Source: Garcia nutans (taxonomy: Eukaryota > Streptophyta > Magnoliopsida > Malpighiales > Euphorbiaceae). Taken from it: a stretch of DNA of 64,000 bases. A program made the position numbers and the translations under genes. The DNA lies in contig CANTUV010000035.1 of NCBI GenBank assembly GCA_947685225.1, forward strand, positions 46,438,001-46,502,000, written 5' to 3'. Positions within the stretch are counted from its first letter, which is position 1, and each line of letters begins with the position of its first letter. A model generated the notes under the pieces. That model was not told where the DNA came from. It searched no databases and was given only the letters and a program-made list of their open reading frames with translations. Below are positions 21,930 through 34,505 of the stretch, piece by piece.

Positions 21930-24824
21930 TGTCACACCCCATTTTTAGAAGTGTGACGGTCCTAGGGTCCAGGTAGGCTTAAGGCCACCAGGCACCACGT
22001 AGAACCCAACTAATTTATGAATTTATACAAATTAATTATTACACTAGTAAATTATAACTTTATTTTAAAACTTTATTATTTAGTCATAATAACACATGTA
22101 TTTTTATATTATATATTATTTACAAATATTTTCTTTAATTATTACATTATGGTTTATTTTCATAATTTACCAAGCTATTAACAATATTACTATGGAGCAA
22201 CTAGAGTATAGCAAAAATATTATTATTTAATTACATAAGATAGTATTGGCTAATTAAATTATTCTCAAGCTTCTTGCTGGAAGAAGAAATCAAGAAGCTG
22301 ATGGTCCTAGGTCACCTCTACCTGAAACCACAAAAGATGGGGTGAGTCGTCAACTCAGTGAAATTACAGTGTCACAAGGGTAGGATATGCAATAACGATA
22401 TTTCAAGGTGCAAAGATAATAAATAAATAAATAAAGCGGCTGCGCAATAAAGGTATAACAATGAAATTTAATCCACAAGAAAGGCCCACAATAATTGGAC
22501 CAATATCACAAAAGCAAATTATATAATATGACAGGTAACACATAGCAATAACACTGAAGAAAATATATCTTTATTCCAGTGCTATCACACATCACATTCA
22601 CATAAGGGTAGCTTCTACCCCACAAATTACAAACTTCTATGTGCACATAGCCTGATGGTATAGCCCCCATCAAGTTGGAATTCTATCATATTGGCTAACC
22701 AAATGGCTTGGCATGATCACATAGGCCAAGAGGCCACATTGGTTTTCACAATTTACAAATACAGAATCACAAACAATAAATGATATCAAATGGCTTAAAT
22801 ATCAACAATGGTTAAATTTTTATTAAAGAATTCCCAAAGTGACAAAGCAAAGGGTTGGATACTATAACTCACCTTGAATATGCAAATTTGATTCCTCTAA
22901 GTTATTGATAATAATTGATTGATTTGATGGCAATACCCGACCTACATTCACATTCACATATAAATCACACATTTAGGTTTATTTTGTTTAATTTATCATT
23001 TTTTTGTCTTAATTATTTATTAGGAACCTATGCCCTGTTTTAATATCTTAACATGTTCTAAAATTTATTTTATAATTATGAATTCAAATTTTACAAATTA
23101 TATTATAATAGGGTTATACAATAGAGTAAGTTCAAATATGTGTCATATGCCTATAACAATATACATTGGTTTCTTTATGTTATTTAATTTACTTATTTAT
23201 TAAATTAATATTTATACTTTTGAGAACATTAAATACACATACTAGAGATTATATTCATCTATAATATGCTTATATTTATGACGAAATCAAATATATTTTA
23301 TTATGCTCAATTCAGTCATACATCAACAAAATACCTAAATTTCAGCATTTGAGTAGTTTGTATTCATTTAATTATATATTAATTTATTTAAATTAATTTG
23401 CCTGAAATTTGACCAGAATATTCTCAACATTATATATGACCTCTCTGTAAATTTTTCACAATTTATAGAGTTCATTTATATAGGTGAATAATTTAAACAC
23501 AGCAGCAAAATCTCAATGGTATTCATTCAGACTATTAAAATGAGCAGCTTGTGTTTATTTATTTACTCACTCATCTTCCTTCATCATTTTGACTTGGCCT
23601 TTTACCACCACCTTCCCAAAATCCAAATAAACCTTTCTATAATTTTTGATTAATTTTAAAGCTCGTTTTCAAGTTAAAATAAATAAAAAAAACAGTAGCT
23701 AATTTATTGAGAATTCAAGCTGTAATATTTAGACAGATTTGAGTGTTAGGGTTTTTAGCTTCATTTCTTTCAATTTATTTCAATACAAATCGATTTATAA
23801 CATCATAAATACTTAATTAATATGTACAAATGATAATTTTTAGCTCAGATTCAATAAATAATAGATTTAAAATTAGAAAAAAAAAATAAAAGATTAAGAT
23901 TCAGAATTTTCAGATTCTTACCTTTAGGAGTTCTTTTGCTTTATTTGCCTTTATATCACTTTGTTGATTTAATTTTTCACTTTGGATCACTTCTAAACAT
24001 AAGAAACTAGCCTAGAAATGGTTTTTAGCTGCTGGAAAATAAGAGAGGGTCGTGATAAAGAAGAGGTATTCTTGATAGTAATAAGAAAAGAGAAAGAAGA
24101 AAAGATAAGCCTAAAAAAATTTCTATCATCTTTTAGTCAACATTTTCCAGCACCTATTACTATTCAAAATAGATGAGTCACCCACTTATTTTGGTAGAAA
24201 ATTGGCTGAGAATTAAGTGAGTGAAATGTCCATTTTGCCCCTCAATCTTATACATTTTTTTTATTAACTCAAATGCCCTTTTATTCATTTTACACCATAA
24301 CTTGTTATCTACACTTGTAATTAATTTCTTTAAAATTATTTTCACTTCTAATTTTAAATTTTAATTTATCTTATATGGTTTTAATGTATATTATTATATT
24401 AAGATATTATTAATTAAGTTATAGTATATTTCAAGTATAATACCCTAAGATTTTTATACATACGGGTTCACGTAGCTAAAGTATTTTAAAATTTACATTT
24501 CCATGACTTTAGTAACACATAAATTTTACTTCTTTGTATATGAATGATTTCTTTATCACTCTAATAGGTCATTTTATTTCACTAATAGTTTATATACAAA
24601 TATAATTAATTATTTAATAACTTACAGTTAATTGATTTGATTCACAATTGTAGAGTTTTCAATTCAGATACTTTAAAGTTTTTGTTTATTACTTTGACAC
24701 ATTATAATTTTATTTCAATCAATTTTTTTTCTCACTTTATTCATTCATTTGTACAACATTTAAGCTACTAGACATTTGTACAATATTAAAGCTACTAGAT
24801 TTTTATTTTATCTAGGGTATTACA
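21930..24824 (-). repeat. 3' LTR of chromovirus B
   Basis: This 2895-bp LTR reads TGTCACACCCC at its left edge and ...GGGTATTACA at its right edge on the plus strand. In element sense it runs TGTAATACCC to GTGTGACA. It is AT-rich with no coding sequence. Confidence 0.95.
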
Positions 24825-24840
24825 TTCTCTCCCCCTAATT
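24825..24840 (-). promoter_or_regulatory. polypurine tract of chromovirus B
   Basis: The plus strand reads TTCTCTCCCCCTAATT, so the element strand has AATTAGGGGGAGAGAA directly before the 3' LTR. Just upstream is TTCGAGGACAAATTT, a decayed form of the hairpin seen in A and the LARD. Confidence 0.9.
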
Positions 24841-24871
24841 AAAATTTGTCCTCGAATTTTTTTTAAAGTAA

Positions 24872-26332
24872 TCACCCACTAAAAAGTTGAGGATATCTAT
24901 CTAACATCTCAGACTCAGTTTCCCAAGTATATTCTTCTACTGATTGAATTTGCCACAAAAATTTTACCATAGGAATATTCTTATTTCTAAGTCTTTTAAC
25001 TTGCTTATCAACTATAGCTACTGGTACTTCCTGATAGGTCAAATCTTGCTGCAAGTCTACCGATGAAACTTGTAAAACGTGGGATGGATCAGAAACATAT
25101 TTTCGAAGCATCGAAATATGGAACACTGGATGCACTTGTTCCATATTGGGTGGTAGTGCCAAATGGTATGATACTGATCCCACTCTTTCTAAGATCTCAA
25201 ATGGACCAATGTACCTTGGTGAGAGCTTTCCTTTCTTACCAAATCTTATGACTCCCTTTATTGGTGACACTTTCAGAAATACATGCTCAACAATACTAAA
25301 TTGAACATCTTTTCTTTTAGGATCTGCATAGCTCTTCTGGCAGCTAAAAGCTGTCTTCAAACGTTCTTGAATTAATGGTTCTTTCTCTATGGTTTCTTGA
25401 ATAAGTTCTAGGCCTTCTATATGTCTTTCACCAATTTCATTCCAACATATAGGTGATCTACACTTCCTTCCATATAATGCTTCATAGGGTGCCATCTGTA
25501 TGGTTGAATGGTAGCTATTATTATAGGCAAATTCAATCAATGGCAAATGCTTATCCCAAGTACCTCCAAAATCCAAAATGCACAATCTCAACATATCTTC
25601 TAAGGTTTGAATAGTTCTTTCTGTTTGCCCATCTGTTTGAGGATGAAATGTAGTGCTAAAATCTAACTTTGTTCCCAATGCCTCTTGTAACTTTTGCCAA
25701 AATCTGGAGGTGAATTGTGTTCCCCTATCAGAAATGATGGAAATAGGCACTTCATGTAAACTTATTATCTTATCTAAGTATAATTGTGCATATTGGGACA
25801 CAGAATAGGTGGTTTTCACAGGAAGAAAATGAGCAGATTTCGTTAACCTATCAACAATCACCCATATAGAATCATATCCTGTAGATGTTCTAGGTAATCC
25901 AACCACAAAATCCATAGTAATCCTCTCCCATTTCCATTCTTGCAGTGGTAACTGTTGTAATATCCCAAATGGTTTCTGATGTTCAAATTTCACCTGTTGG
26001 CATATTAAACACCTTGCTACAAATTCTGTAATATCTTTCTTCATACCAGTCCACCAATAAACATCTTTCAAATCATGGTACATTTTGGTAGTTCCAGGAT
26101 GTGCATTGTAGTTTGCATAATGAGCCTCCTTCATTATCTGTTTCTTTGGATCATCTACTGCTGGTACACAAAGTCCATTGCCATATTTTAATACACCTTC
26201 ATCAATTACAAAGTCAAAGGTCTTGCCTGTAGCAATGTCTTCTTTTATTCTCACCAACTGTGGATCTTCATCTTGTAGTGTCTTAATTTGATCAATCAGT
26301 AATGGTTTGACAGTGAATTGGGCTATCAATGC
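24872..26332 (-). pseudogene. chromovirus B integrase with chromodomain (open frame of 485 residues)
   Basis: This is the C-terminal part of Pol. It inserts element cDNA into the genome. The open part shows a zinc-binding HHCC region (HPGTTKMYH ... CLICQQVK, residues about 75-115), a catalytic core with DFVVG, SDRGTQF and the glutamate in DGQTERTIQ, a GPFEILERVG C-terminal fold, and a tail (VKRLRNKNIPMVKFLW, EEYTWE) typical of chromoviral chromodomains that steer integration to heterochromatin. It is continuous from 26329 to the stop at 24872. A stop at 26330-26332 separates it from RNase H, so it is unlikely to be made as part of a polyprotein. The catalytic triad looks intact. Confidence 0.93.
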
Positions 26333-27562
26333 TCAATTATTTGATAAATCAAATCGTATCCCCAAGCCATATAAGTTTTGAACCTCTTTTACTAATGGTC
26401 GTTGACTTACATGAATGTGTGCTAAATTTCCCAAATATTTACTACTTAAAGCATATGCCACCACATTAGCTTTGCTGGGATGATATAAGATCTCACAATC
26501 ATAATCCTTAAGTAGCTCCATCCATCTACGTTGCCTGAGATTTAGATCTTTCTGTTGAAAGATGTATTTGAGGCTTTTTATGATCTGTGAAAATATCACA
26601 TTTCTCACCATATAAGTAGTGTCTCCAAATCTTCAGAGCAAATATAACAGCAGCCATTTCTAAATCATGAGTAGAATAATTAACCTCATGCTTTCTCAGT
26701 TGTCTAGAGGCATAGGCAATCACCCTATCATTCTGCATTAAAACACAGCCAAGTCCCACTCTGGATGCATCACAATACACTGTAAATTTACCTCCTTCAG
26801 TTGGTAGTGAAAGAATAGGTGCAGACGTTAAATATTCTTCAATCTGCAGAAGCTTTCCTCACATTTGTTGTCCCAATAAAATTTTACCCCTTTATGAAGC
26901 AATCTAGTAATTGGTGTAGCTATTTTAGAAAAGTCTTTTACAAATTTTCTATAATAACCAGCCAATCCCAGAAAACTCCTTATTTCTGTAATATTTGTTG
27001 GTCGAGGCCAATCAGCTACTGCTTCAACTTTCTTAGGATCCACTTGTAACTCTTCACTGGTGATCACATGTCCTAAGAAAGATATTTTCTCTTGCCAAAA
27101 TTCACACTTAGACAATTTAGCAAATAAATGATTTTCCCTCAGAGTCTGCAATGCTATCCTTAAGTGCTCTTCATGTTCAGTCTGACTCTTAGGATAAATT
27201 AGTATATCATCTATAAAGACAACCACAAATTTATCCAAGTATGACTTGAAAACCCGATTCATCAGATCCATAAATGTTGCAGGTGCATTAGTGAGACCAA
27301 AAGGTAGTACCAAAAACTCATAATGGCCATATCGAGTTTGAAATGCAATTTTAGGTACATCTTCCTTCTTGATTCTCAATTGATGGTATCCAGAGCGAAG
27401 ATCTATCTTAGAAAAATAACTTGCCCCTTGTAATTGATCAAACAAGTCATCAATTCTAGGCAGAGGATATTTGTTCTTTATAGTCACCCTATTCAACTGT
27501 ATGTAGTTTATACACATTCGAAGTGAACCATCTTTTTTTGTTAACAAATAATACTGGTGCAC
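26333..27562 (-). pseudogene. chromovirus B reverse transcriptase and RNase H, frameshifted
   Basis: Reverse transcriptase motifs are clear: KIDLRSGYHQ, LPFGLTNAPA and the catalytic FIDDIL (about 27190-27210), then VDPKKVEAVADW and FLGLAGYYRKF. RNase H follows (YCDASRVGLGCVLMQ, HDLEMAAVIFALKIWRHYLYG, then HPSKANVVA in another frame). Frame changes near 27490-27560, near 26800 and near 26530-26610 break the polyprotein. The sequence is otherwise well conserved, so decay is moderate. Confidence 0.92.
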
Positions 27563-28438
27563 CCCATGGTGAACTGCTAGGCCTAATGAAGCCTTTATCC
27601 AAAAGATCTTGTAATTGTGCTTTCAACTCCTTCAACTCAGTTGGAGCCATTCTGTATGGAGGGATAGAAATAGATGTTGTACCAGGTAGCAAATCTATAC
27701 TAAACTCTATTTCCCTCTTTGGAGGTAAAGTGGTCAGATCATCAGGGAATACATCAGGAAACTCTCGTACTGCAGGTATTTGATCCAAACTAGGGAATGA
27801 AACACTAGTATCTCTGACATGGGCCAAATACCCTATACATCCCTTTCTTAATAATCTTTTAGCACTAATTGCTGAGATCAAACTATTTAACACTTCACTC
27901 CTATCCCCCTGAAATTCAAAAATTTCCCCTGATGAACTATGAAATATTACCCTCTTACCATTACAATCTAAGGTGGCCAAATACTTAGATAGCTAATCCA
28001 TTCCCAAAATAACATCAAACTCTAACATTGGTAATTCTATCAAATCAGCTCTCAAGATTTTATCATCAATCACTACCTCACAAGAAGGGTATACATTTTT
28101 AACAACAATTTCTTCCTCTAAAGGAGTAAACACAGTGAGAGGTATATCAAGCAGTTTGGAAGGTACATGTAATTTAGAAGAAAAATAGGAGACACAAAAG
28201 AATGAGTTGCCCCTGAATCAAATAACACCCTTCCTTTAACATATTGAATGGAAATGATACCTGTAATAGCTGCATTTGATGCTTGTGCCTCCTGAGGTGA
28301 TAAGGTATACACTCTCCCTCTACCCCTACCAGATGGTGACTGTACTGCAGGTCTCTCAGTAACACTGCCTCTTCCAGAACCTCTTCCAAATCCACTAGAT
28401 CTATGACCCCTTTCCATCTGCACGGTGGTCTGAGATGT
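27563..28438 (-). pseudogene. chromovirus B protease region
   Basis: The aspartic protease site reads FDSGATHSFVSP around 28200-28235, in a normal D-S-G form. Downstream a GMD-LSKYL stretch has TAG where the family motif GMDWLS has tryptophan (near 27995). The following linker (FPDVFPDDL, RMAPTEL) leads to reverse transcriptase. The region lies across two frames. Confidence 0.88.
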
Positions 28439-29377
28439 TTATGGTCTTGTTTCTGCTGCAATCAAAGGGCAATCTTTAATAATATGATCTTTTTTCCCAC
28501 ATTTAAAACATGCCCTAGTCTCCCTATAACATTTCCCTCTATGCATCTTCCCACAAGTCTGACATGGAGTATGTATAGGAGGCCTCTGAACATTAGTACT
28601 GAAAAATCCATAAGTAATAGTCCCAGATGACCTTCCAGTAGGTGGTCTAGGTGGAAGTACCATTGAAGATCTAGGTGGGTTGATTTGTGGCATAGATTGT
28701 GATTGTCGCCTGGCGCTAGATGTTCCTACTTCTTCCTTGCCTCTCTGTCTTATAAAGCTTTCAGTTCTAGCCTTCTTCTTCTATTCCCGGACTTCCATCT
28801 CTCTAGTTTCTATTATTCTTCTTTGTCCACCAATTTAGAGTAAGAATCATAATCATGAGCAGCCAAAATCATGTATAGTGAATTAACTAATCCTCTTTTG
28901 AATCAATGTATTCTTGCTGCTTCATTTGGTACTAGAGCAGGTATATACTTACTCAACTGATTAAACTGTCTTGCATATTTAGATATTGTCATTCCAGGTG
29001 TTTGTACTAACCTCTCAAACTCTAAAGCCTTGGCTTGCCTAACACTTTCAAGTAAAAACTCTTGCAATACCATTTTTGCAAATTGCTCCCAAGTCAAAAG
29101 AACATTTTCTTTCAATATTCTAGCCACAACTCTCTTGTACCATTCCTTCGCTTCACCTCTCATTTGGTACCCTGCAAATTCAATTGCTTTTTTGTTTGGA
29201 CAACGAAGTATTTGAGTTTTTGCTTCCATTTCCTCTAAAAAATCTTTAGGATCTTCTTCCCCTTTATAAATTAGAGGACTAAGTTTCAAAAATCTAGCTA
29301 ATAATTTTCTTTCTTCATTTAATTCCATCTGTGGTGGTGGAGGTGGAGGAACATGGAATTCAAGCATAGGAGCCTCC

Positions 29378-29422
<45 letters not shown>

Positions 29423-29622
29423 CTTTGTTGTATCATCATTTCCATCATCAACTCATAATTTTTCTGTAATTGTTCAAGGCTTTCCATCTTTCCAATTATT
29501 TTGTCTTCAGCTGCCTGTGGTTCTGGGGAAGGAGTCCTTACATTCTCAACTCTTTGTACTGATTCCTCAGAAGGAACAGCACCCTCAAATCTAATTGCCC
29601 TAGGTCTTCTTCGGGTTTCCAT
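28439..29622 (-). pseudogene. chromovirus B gag with polyglutamine tract
   Basis: The frame opens with METRRRPR at 29622. It continues through a polyglutamine run of about 15 residues (TTG repeat on the plus strand at 29378-29420), a proline run and a Ty3-type Gag core (FLKLSPLIYKGEEDPKDFLE; ALEFERLVQ; ISKYARQFNQLSKY). A TGA after residue 239 and frame changes follow, then the zinc knuckle CFKCGKKDHIIKDC (about 28465-28510). Gag packages the element RNA into particles. This copy is interrupted and not functional as read. Confidence 0.9.
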
Positions 29623-29784
29623 ATCTAAACTATAAGAGAGAAAAGAATTATTTAATTAGCGTACGAATTAACGCAGATCTAGATAACAACAAAAACAAGA
29701 CATGACAGAATAATCCTAAGCTCCATAGTATTCTTACACAATTATACTTACAAACTTTTAACCTATATATTATTATAAACCTAA

Positions 29785-29796
29785 GCTCTGATACCA
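29785..29796 (-). other. primer binding site of chromovirus B, tRNA(iMet)
   Basis: The complement reads TGGTATCAGAGC, four bases inside the right-hand (5') LTR boundary. Confidence 0.93.
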
Positions 29797-29800
29797 CCTC

Positions 29801-32696
29801 TGTCACACTCCATTTTTAGAAGTGTGACAGTCCTAGGGTCCAAGTAGGCTTAAGGCCACCAGGCACCATGTAGAACCCAACTAATTTATGAATTTATACA
29901 AATTAATTATTACACTAGTAAATTATAACTTTAATTTAAAACTTTATTATTTACTCATAATAACACATGTATTTTTATATTATATATTATTTACAAATAT
30001 TTTCTTTAATTATTACATTATGGTTTATTTTCATAATTTACCAAGCTATTCACAATATTACTATGGAGCAACTAGAGTATAGCACAAATATTATTATTTA
30101 ATTACATATGATAGTATTGGCTAATTAAATTATTATCAAGCTTCTTGCTGGAAGAAGAAATCAAGAAGCTGATGGTCCTGGGTCACCTCTACCTGAAACT
30201 ACAGACGATGGGGTGAGTCGTCAACTCAGTGAAATTACAGTGTCACAAGGGTAGGATATGCAATAACGATATTTCAAGGTGCAAAGATAATAAATAAATA
30301 AATAAATAAAGCGGCTGCACAATAAAGGTATAACAATGAAATTTAATCCACAAGAAAGGCCCACAATAATTGGACCAATATCACCAAAGCAAATTATATA
30401 ATATGACAGATAACAAATAGCAATAACACTGAAGAAAATATATCTTTATTCCAGTGCTATCACACATCACATTCACATAAGAGTAGCTTCTACCCTACAA
30501 ATCACAAACTTCTATGTGCACATAGCCTGATGGTATAGCCCCCATCAAGTTGGGATTCTGTCATATTGGCTAATCAAATGGCTTGGTATGATCACATAGG
30601 CCAAGAGGCCACATTGGTTTTCGCAATTTACAAATACAGAATCACAAACAATAAAAGATATCAAATGGCTTAAATATCAACAATGGTTAAATTTTTATCA
30701 AAGAATTCCAAAAGTGACAAAGCAAGGGTTGGACACTATAACTCACCTTGAATATGCAAATTTGATTCCTCTAAGTTATTGATAATAATTGATTGATATG
30801 ATGGCAATACCCGACCTACATTCACATTCACATATAAATCACACATTTAGGTTTATTTTGTTTAATTTATCATTTTTTTGTCTTAATTATTTATTAGAAA
30901 CCTATGCCCTGTTTTAATATCTTAATATGTTCTAAATTTTATTTTATAATTATGAATTCAAATTTTACAAATTATATTATAATAGGGTTATACAATGGAG
31001 TAAGTTCAAATATGTGTCATATGCCTATAATAATATACATTGGTTTCTTTATTTTATTTAATTTACTTATTTATTAAATTAATATTTATACTTTTGAGAA
31101 CATTAAATACACATACTAGAGATTATATTAATCTATAATATGCTTATATTTATGACCAAATCAAATATATTTTATTGTGCTCAATTCAGTCCTACATCAA
31201 CAAAATACCTAAATTCCAGCATTTGAGTAGTTTGTATTCATTTAATTATGTATTAATTTATTTAAATTAATTTGCTCTAAAATTTTACCAGCATATTCCC
31301 AAAATTATATATGAGCTTTCTGTAAATTTTCACAATTTATAGAGTTTATTCATATAGGTAAATAATTTAAACATAGCAACAAAATCTCAATGGTATTCAT
31401 TCAGACTATAAAATGAGCAGCTTGTGTTTATTTATTTACTCACTCATCTTATTTCATCATTTTGGCTTGAACTTTTACCACCACCTTCCCAAAATCCAAA
31501 TAAACCTTTCTGTAATTTTTGATTAATTTTAAAGCTCGTTTTCATGTTAAAATAAATAAAAAAAACAGTAGCTAATTTATTGAGAATTCAAGCTGTAATA
31601 TTTAGACAGATTTGAGTGTTAGGGTTTTTAGCTTCATTCCTTTCAATTTCTTTCAATACAAATCGATTTATAACATCCTAAATACTTAATTAATATGTAC
31701 AAATGATAATTTTTAGCTCAGATTCAATAAATAATAGATTTAAAATTAGAAAAACAAAATAAAAGATTAAGATTCAGAATATTCAGATTCTTACCTTTAG
31801 GAGTTCTTTTGCTTTATTTGCCTTTATATCACTTTGTTGATTTAATTTTTCACTTTGGATCACTTCTAAACATAAGAAACTAGCCTAGGAATGGTTTTTA
31901 GCTGCTGGAAAAATAAGAGAGGGTCGTGATAAAGAAGAGGTATTCTTGATAGTAATAAGAAAAGAGAAAGAAGAAAAGATAAGCTTAAAAAAATTTCTAT
32001 CATCTTTTAGTCAACATTTTCCAGCACCTATTACTATTCAAAATAGATGAGTCACCCACTTATTTTGGCAGAAAATTGGCTGAGAATTAATTGAGTGAAA
32101 TGTCCATTTTGCCCCTCAATCTTATACATTTTTTTATTAACTCAAATGCCTTTTTAGTCATTTTACACCATAACTTGTTATCTACACTTGTAATTAATTT
32201 CTTTAAAATTGTTTTCACTTCTAATTTTAAATTTTAATTTATCTTATATGGTTTTAATGTATATTATTATATTAAGATATTATTAATTAAGTTATAGTAT
32301 ATTTCAAGTATAATACCCTAAGATTTTTATACATACGGGTTCACGTAGCTAAAGTATTTTAAAATTTATATTTCCATGACTTTAGTAACACATAAATTTT
32401 ACTTCTTTGTATATGAATGATTTCTTTATCACTCTAATAGGTCATTTTATTTCTCTAATTGTTTATATACAAATATAATTAATTATTTAATAACTTACAG
32501 TTAATTGATTTGATTCACAAATGTAGAGTTTTCAATTCAGATACTTTAAAGTTTTTATTTATTACTTTGACACATTATAATTTTATTTCAATCAATTTTT
32601 TTCTCACTTAATTCATTCATTTGTACAACATTTAAGCTACTAGACATTTGTACAATATTTAAGCTACTAGATTTTTATTTTATCTAGGGTATTGCA
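29801..32696 (-). repeat. 5' LTR of chromovirus B
   Basis: This 2896-bp direct copy of 21930-24824 has scattered substitutions and a 4-base AAAT-unit difference. The right edge reads GGGTATTGCA, with the terminal TTACA mutated to TTGCA. Confidence 0.95.
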
Positions 32697-33064
32697 GTGT
32701 TCCTAATGATGTAAGTTTGAAAAATACTATTTTGGAGGAAGCACATCAGTCGGTTTTTTGCTATGCACCCTGGGAGTACTAAGATGTATCATGTTTTGAA
32801 GCAAACATTATTGGTGGTCAGGTATGAAGAGGGACATAGCGGAGTTTGTATCCAAATATCTCACTTGTTAGAGAGTGAAGGCCTAGCACCAAGTTCCTTC
32901 GGGGTTGCTCCAACCTTTATCAGTGCCTGAATGGAAATGGGAGCAAGTAACGATGGATTTTGTGACTGGTTTGCCTTTGGCTCAGAAGAAGCATGATGCC
33001 ATTTGGGTGATTGTTGATCGATTGATGAAGACAGCTCATTTCCTTTCAGTTCAGATGGACTATT
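32697..33064 (+). pseudogene. chromovirus A integrase, N-terminal fragment
   Basis: This picks up A's pol after element B. It has a decayed zinc-binding region (HPGSTKMYHVLKQ; further cysteines shifted out of frame), then WEQVTMDFVTGLPL and AIWVIVDRLMKTAHFL, the first part of the integrase core with its first catalytic Asp. A stop and frame changes occur near 32860-32900. Copia inserts at 33065 inside the core. Confidence 0.88.
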
Positions 33065-34491
33065 TGTTAGTGTATGTGCCCTAGGCCATTTATTTGGATC
33101 TTTATGTTATACATTCATTATTAATAAATGAGGTTTTATTATCATTATTGTTTGTTTGCATGTTACACAATTTTGATATTTGTCCCTGGTTTATTATTGT
33201 TATAGAGATAAAAAAAATAATTCTTAACCAGTATGAACATTGATTTGATAATCATTAGATGGTTATGTGTATAGTGATACAAATCAATTTCATAGATACT
33301 TGTTAGAGAACAATGTATTGGATAGACCCATCATGAGATTACTACATGGGTTAGTGTCATAAGTAAATCTCATGATAGTTATATACTAATTCTTTGACTT
33401 GAGATTGTCATAGTTTCCAATATAAGGACTATTATATTTTGACATGATCAAACATTATCCGTAACTGGATAGTAATAAAGGTTATGTTCATATATGATAG
33501 AAATTATGTAGAGGATAATGAACAATCAAGATAGAATTTGTCCCTCTCTTTGAGAGAGATATCTTTTGGGCCCCTCGATAAGTGAGACTGTGAAATGCAT
33601 GGCCGTGCTCAAATGAATTGATAGTGTGATCAATTTCATTTGTTTTTATCAGTCTACTTGGAGATCGAGTAATCATAAGTTTGGACAATATAAGTATGAC
33701 GTTGACCATGACTTATGTTCAAGCTAGATATCGTGTGACAAAGGGATTAATGCATATACTATTATTAGGCAAATTGGACATTCCTTATATTAATTGGGTA
33801 GTTGTAACGCCTTGCTAGAGGCCAATTATGACTTGTTGATTTAATAGAGATTAAATTGACTGCCAATTAATATGGGCCTATCGGGTCACACACAAGAATG
33901 CGTTTTGGGCTGGATATAATATTAATAATATTATTATTAGATATTAATATTTATTATTATTATTATTATCGTTTTTATATATATATATATTATTAGATAA
34001 TATATTCAGAATCCTAATTAGATTTGGATTCTGAATTTGACTTACCTTATCCAATTATATATATTATTAGATAATGTATTCAGAATCCTAATTAGACTTG
34101 GATTCTGAATTTGACTTTCCGTATCCAATTTTGAATTGGATTCTGGAGTGATTATATTCACTCCAGACGTTAAGTCTTCTCAGAGGTAACAATAAAAACA
34201 AAGAGGAACGAAAAAGGTAACCTTAATATGTTTTAGAGAAAATGTTTTTCCAGCCTTCGCCGTTGCAGAGAGCTAGCACTCCAAACGGTAGCATTCGTGT
34301 GGATACGCGATATAGGGTGTTTCGCGATCGAGGCATCTCTTACAAACTGTGATTTTGAATCATCAACAGGTTAGTTCTTTGAACACTTTTGTCGAATTAA
34401 ACGAACAGCATGGATCCTGGTGGGAAATCAGAGATCAAATATTTTTCCGCTGCGTGTTTTTGTTTGCAGTGATCTCTATGATTTCCTAACA
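33065..34491 (+). repeat. 5' LTR of the copia element
   Basis: This 1427-bp LTR has TGTTAG/CTAACA terminal inverted repeats. A TATA-rich run (TTTTATATATATATATAT near 33974-33990) probably drives transcription. It is followed by a tandem pair of hairpins and, near 34361-34370, a strong splice-donor-like CAACAG/GTTAGT. Confidence 0.95.
33990..34135 (+). repeat. tandem hairpin pair in copia LTR
   Basis: Two consecutive units of about 70 bases each begin TTAGATAATATATTC or TTAGATAATGTATTC. Each contains the inverted repeat CAGAATCC ... GGATTCTG around AATTAGA. The same pair is in the 3' LTR (40885-41030). Each unit can fold into a stem of at least eight pairs in the transcript. Confidence 0.85.
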
Positions 34492-34492
34492 G

Positions 34493-34505
34493 TGGTATCA
34501 GAGCC
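34493..34505 (+). other. primer binding site of copia element, tRNA(iMet)
   Basis: TGGTATCAGAGCC lies one base after the 5' LTR. Confidence 0.95.

Larger units (their letters stand above)
21930..32696 (-). mobile_element. chromovirus B (Tekay/Del-type Ty3/gypsy), full-length but frameshifted
   Basis: This 10.77-kb element lies in minus orientation, with LTRs 21930-24824 and 29801-32696 that differ by roughly 2-3% in hand comparison. Exact GTGTT target duplications lie at 21925-21929 and 32697-32701. A tRNA(iMet) primer site adjoins the right (5') LTR and a polypurine tract adjoins the left (3') LTR. Gag, protease, reverse transcriptase, RNase H, integrase and chromodomain are all present in normal order, but several frameshifts and stops break gag-pol. 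Only the integrase part keeps a long frame. It inserted into chromovirus A between RNase H and integrase. Confidence 0.96.

Noticed and set aside
33488..33709. Minus-strand frame of 73 codons, also at 40383
   Set aside because: It is antisense within the copia LTR and duplicated only because the LTR is.
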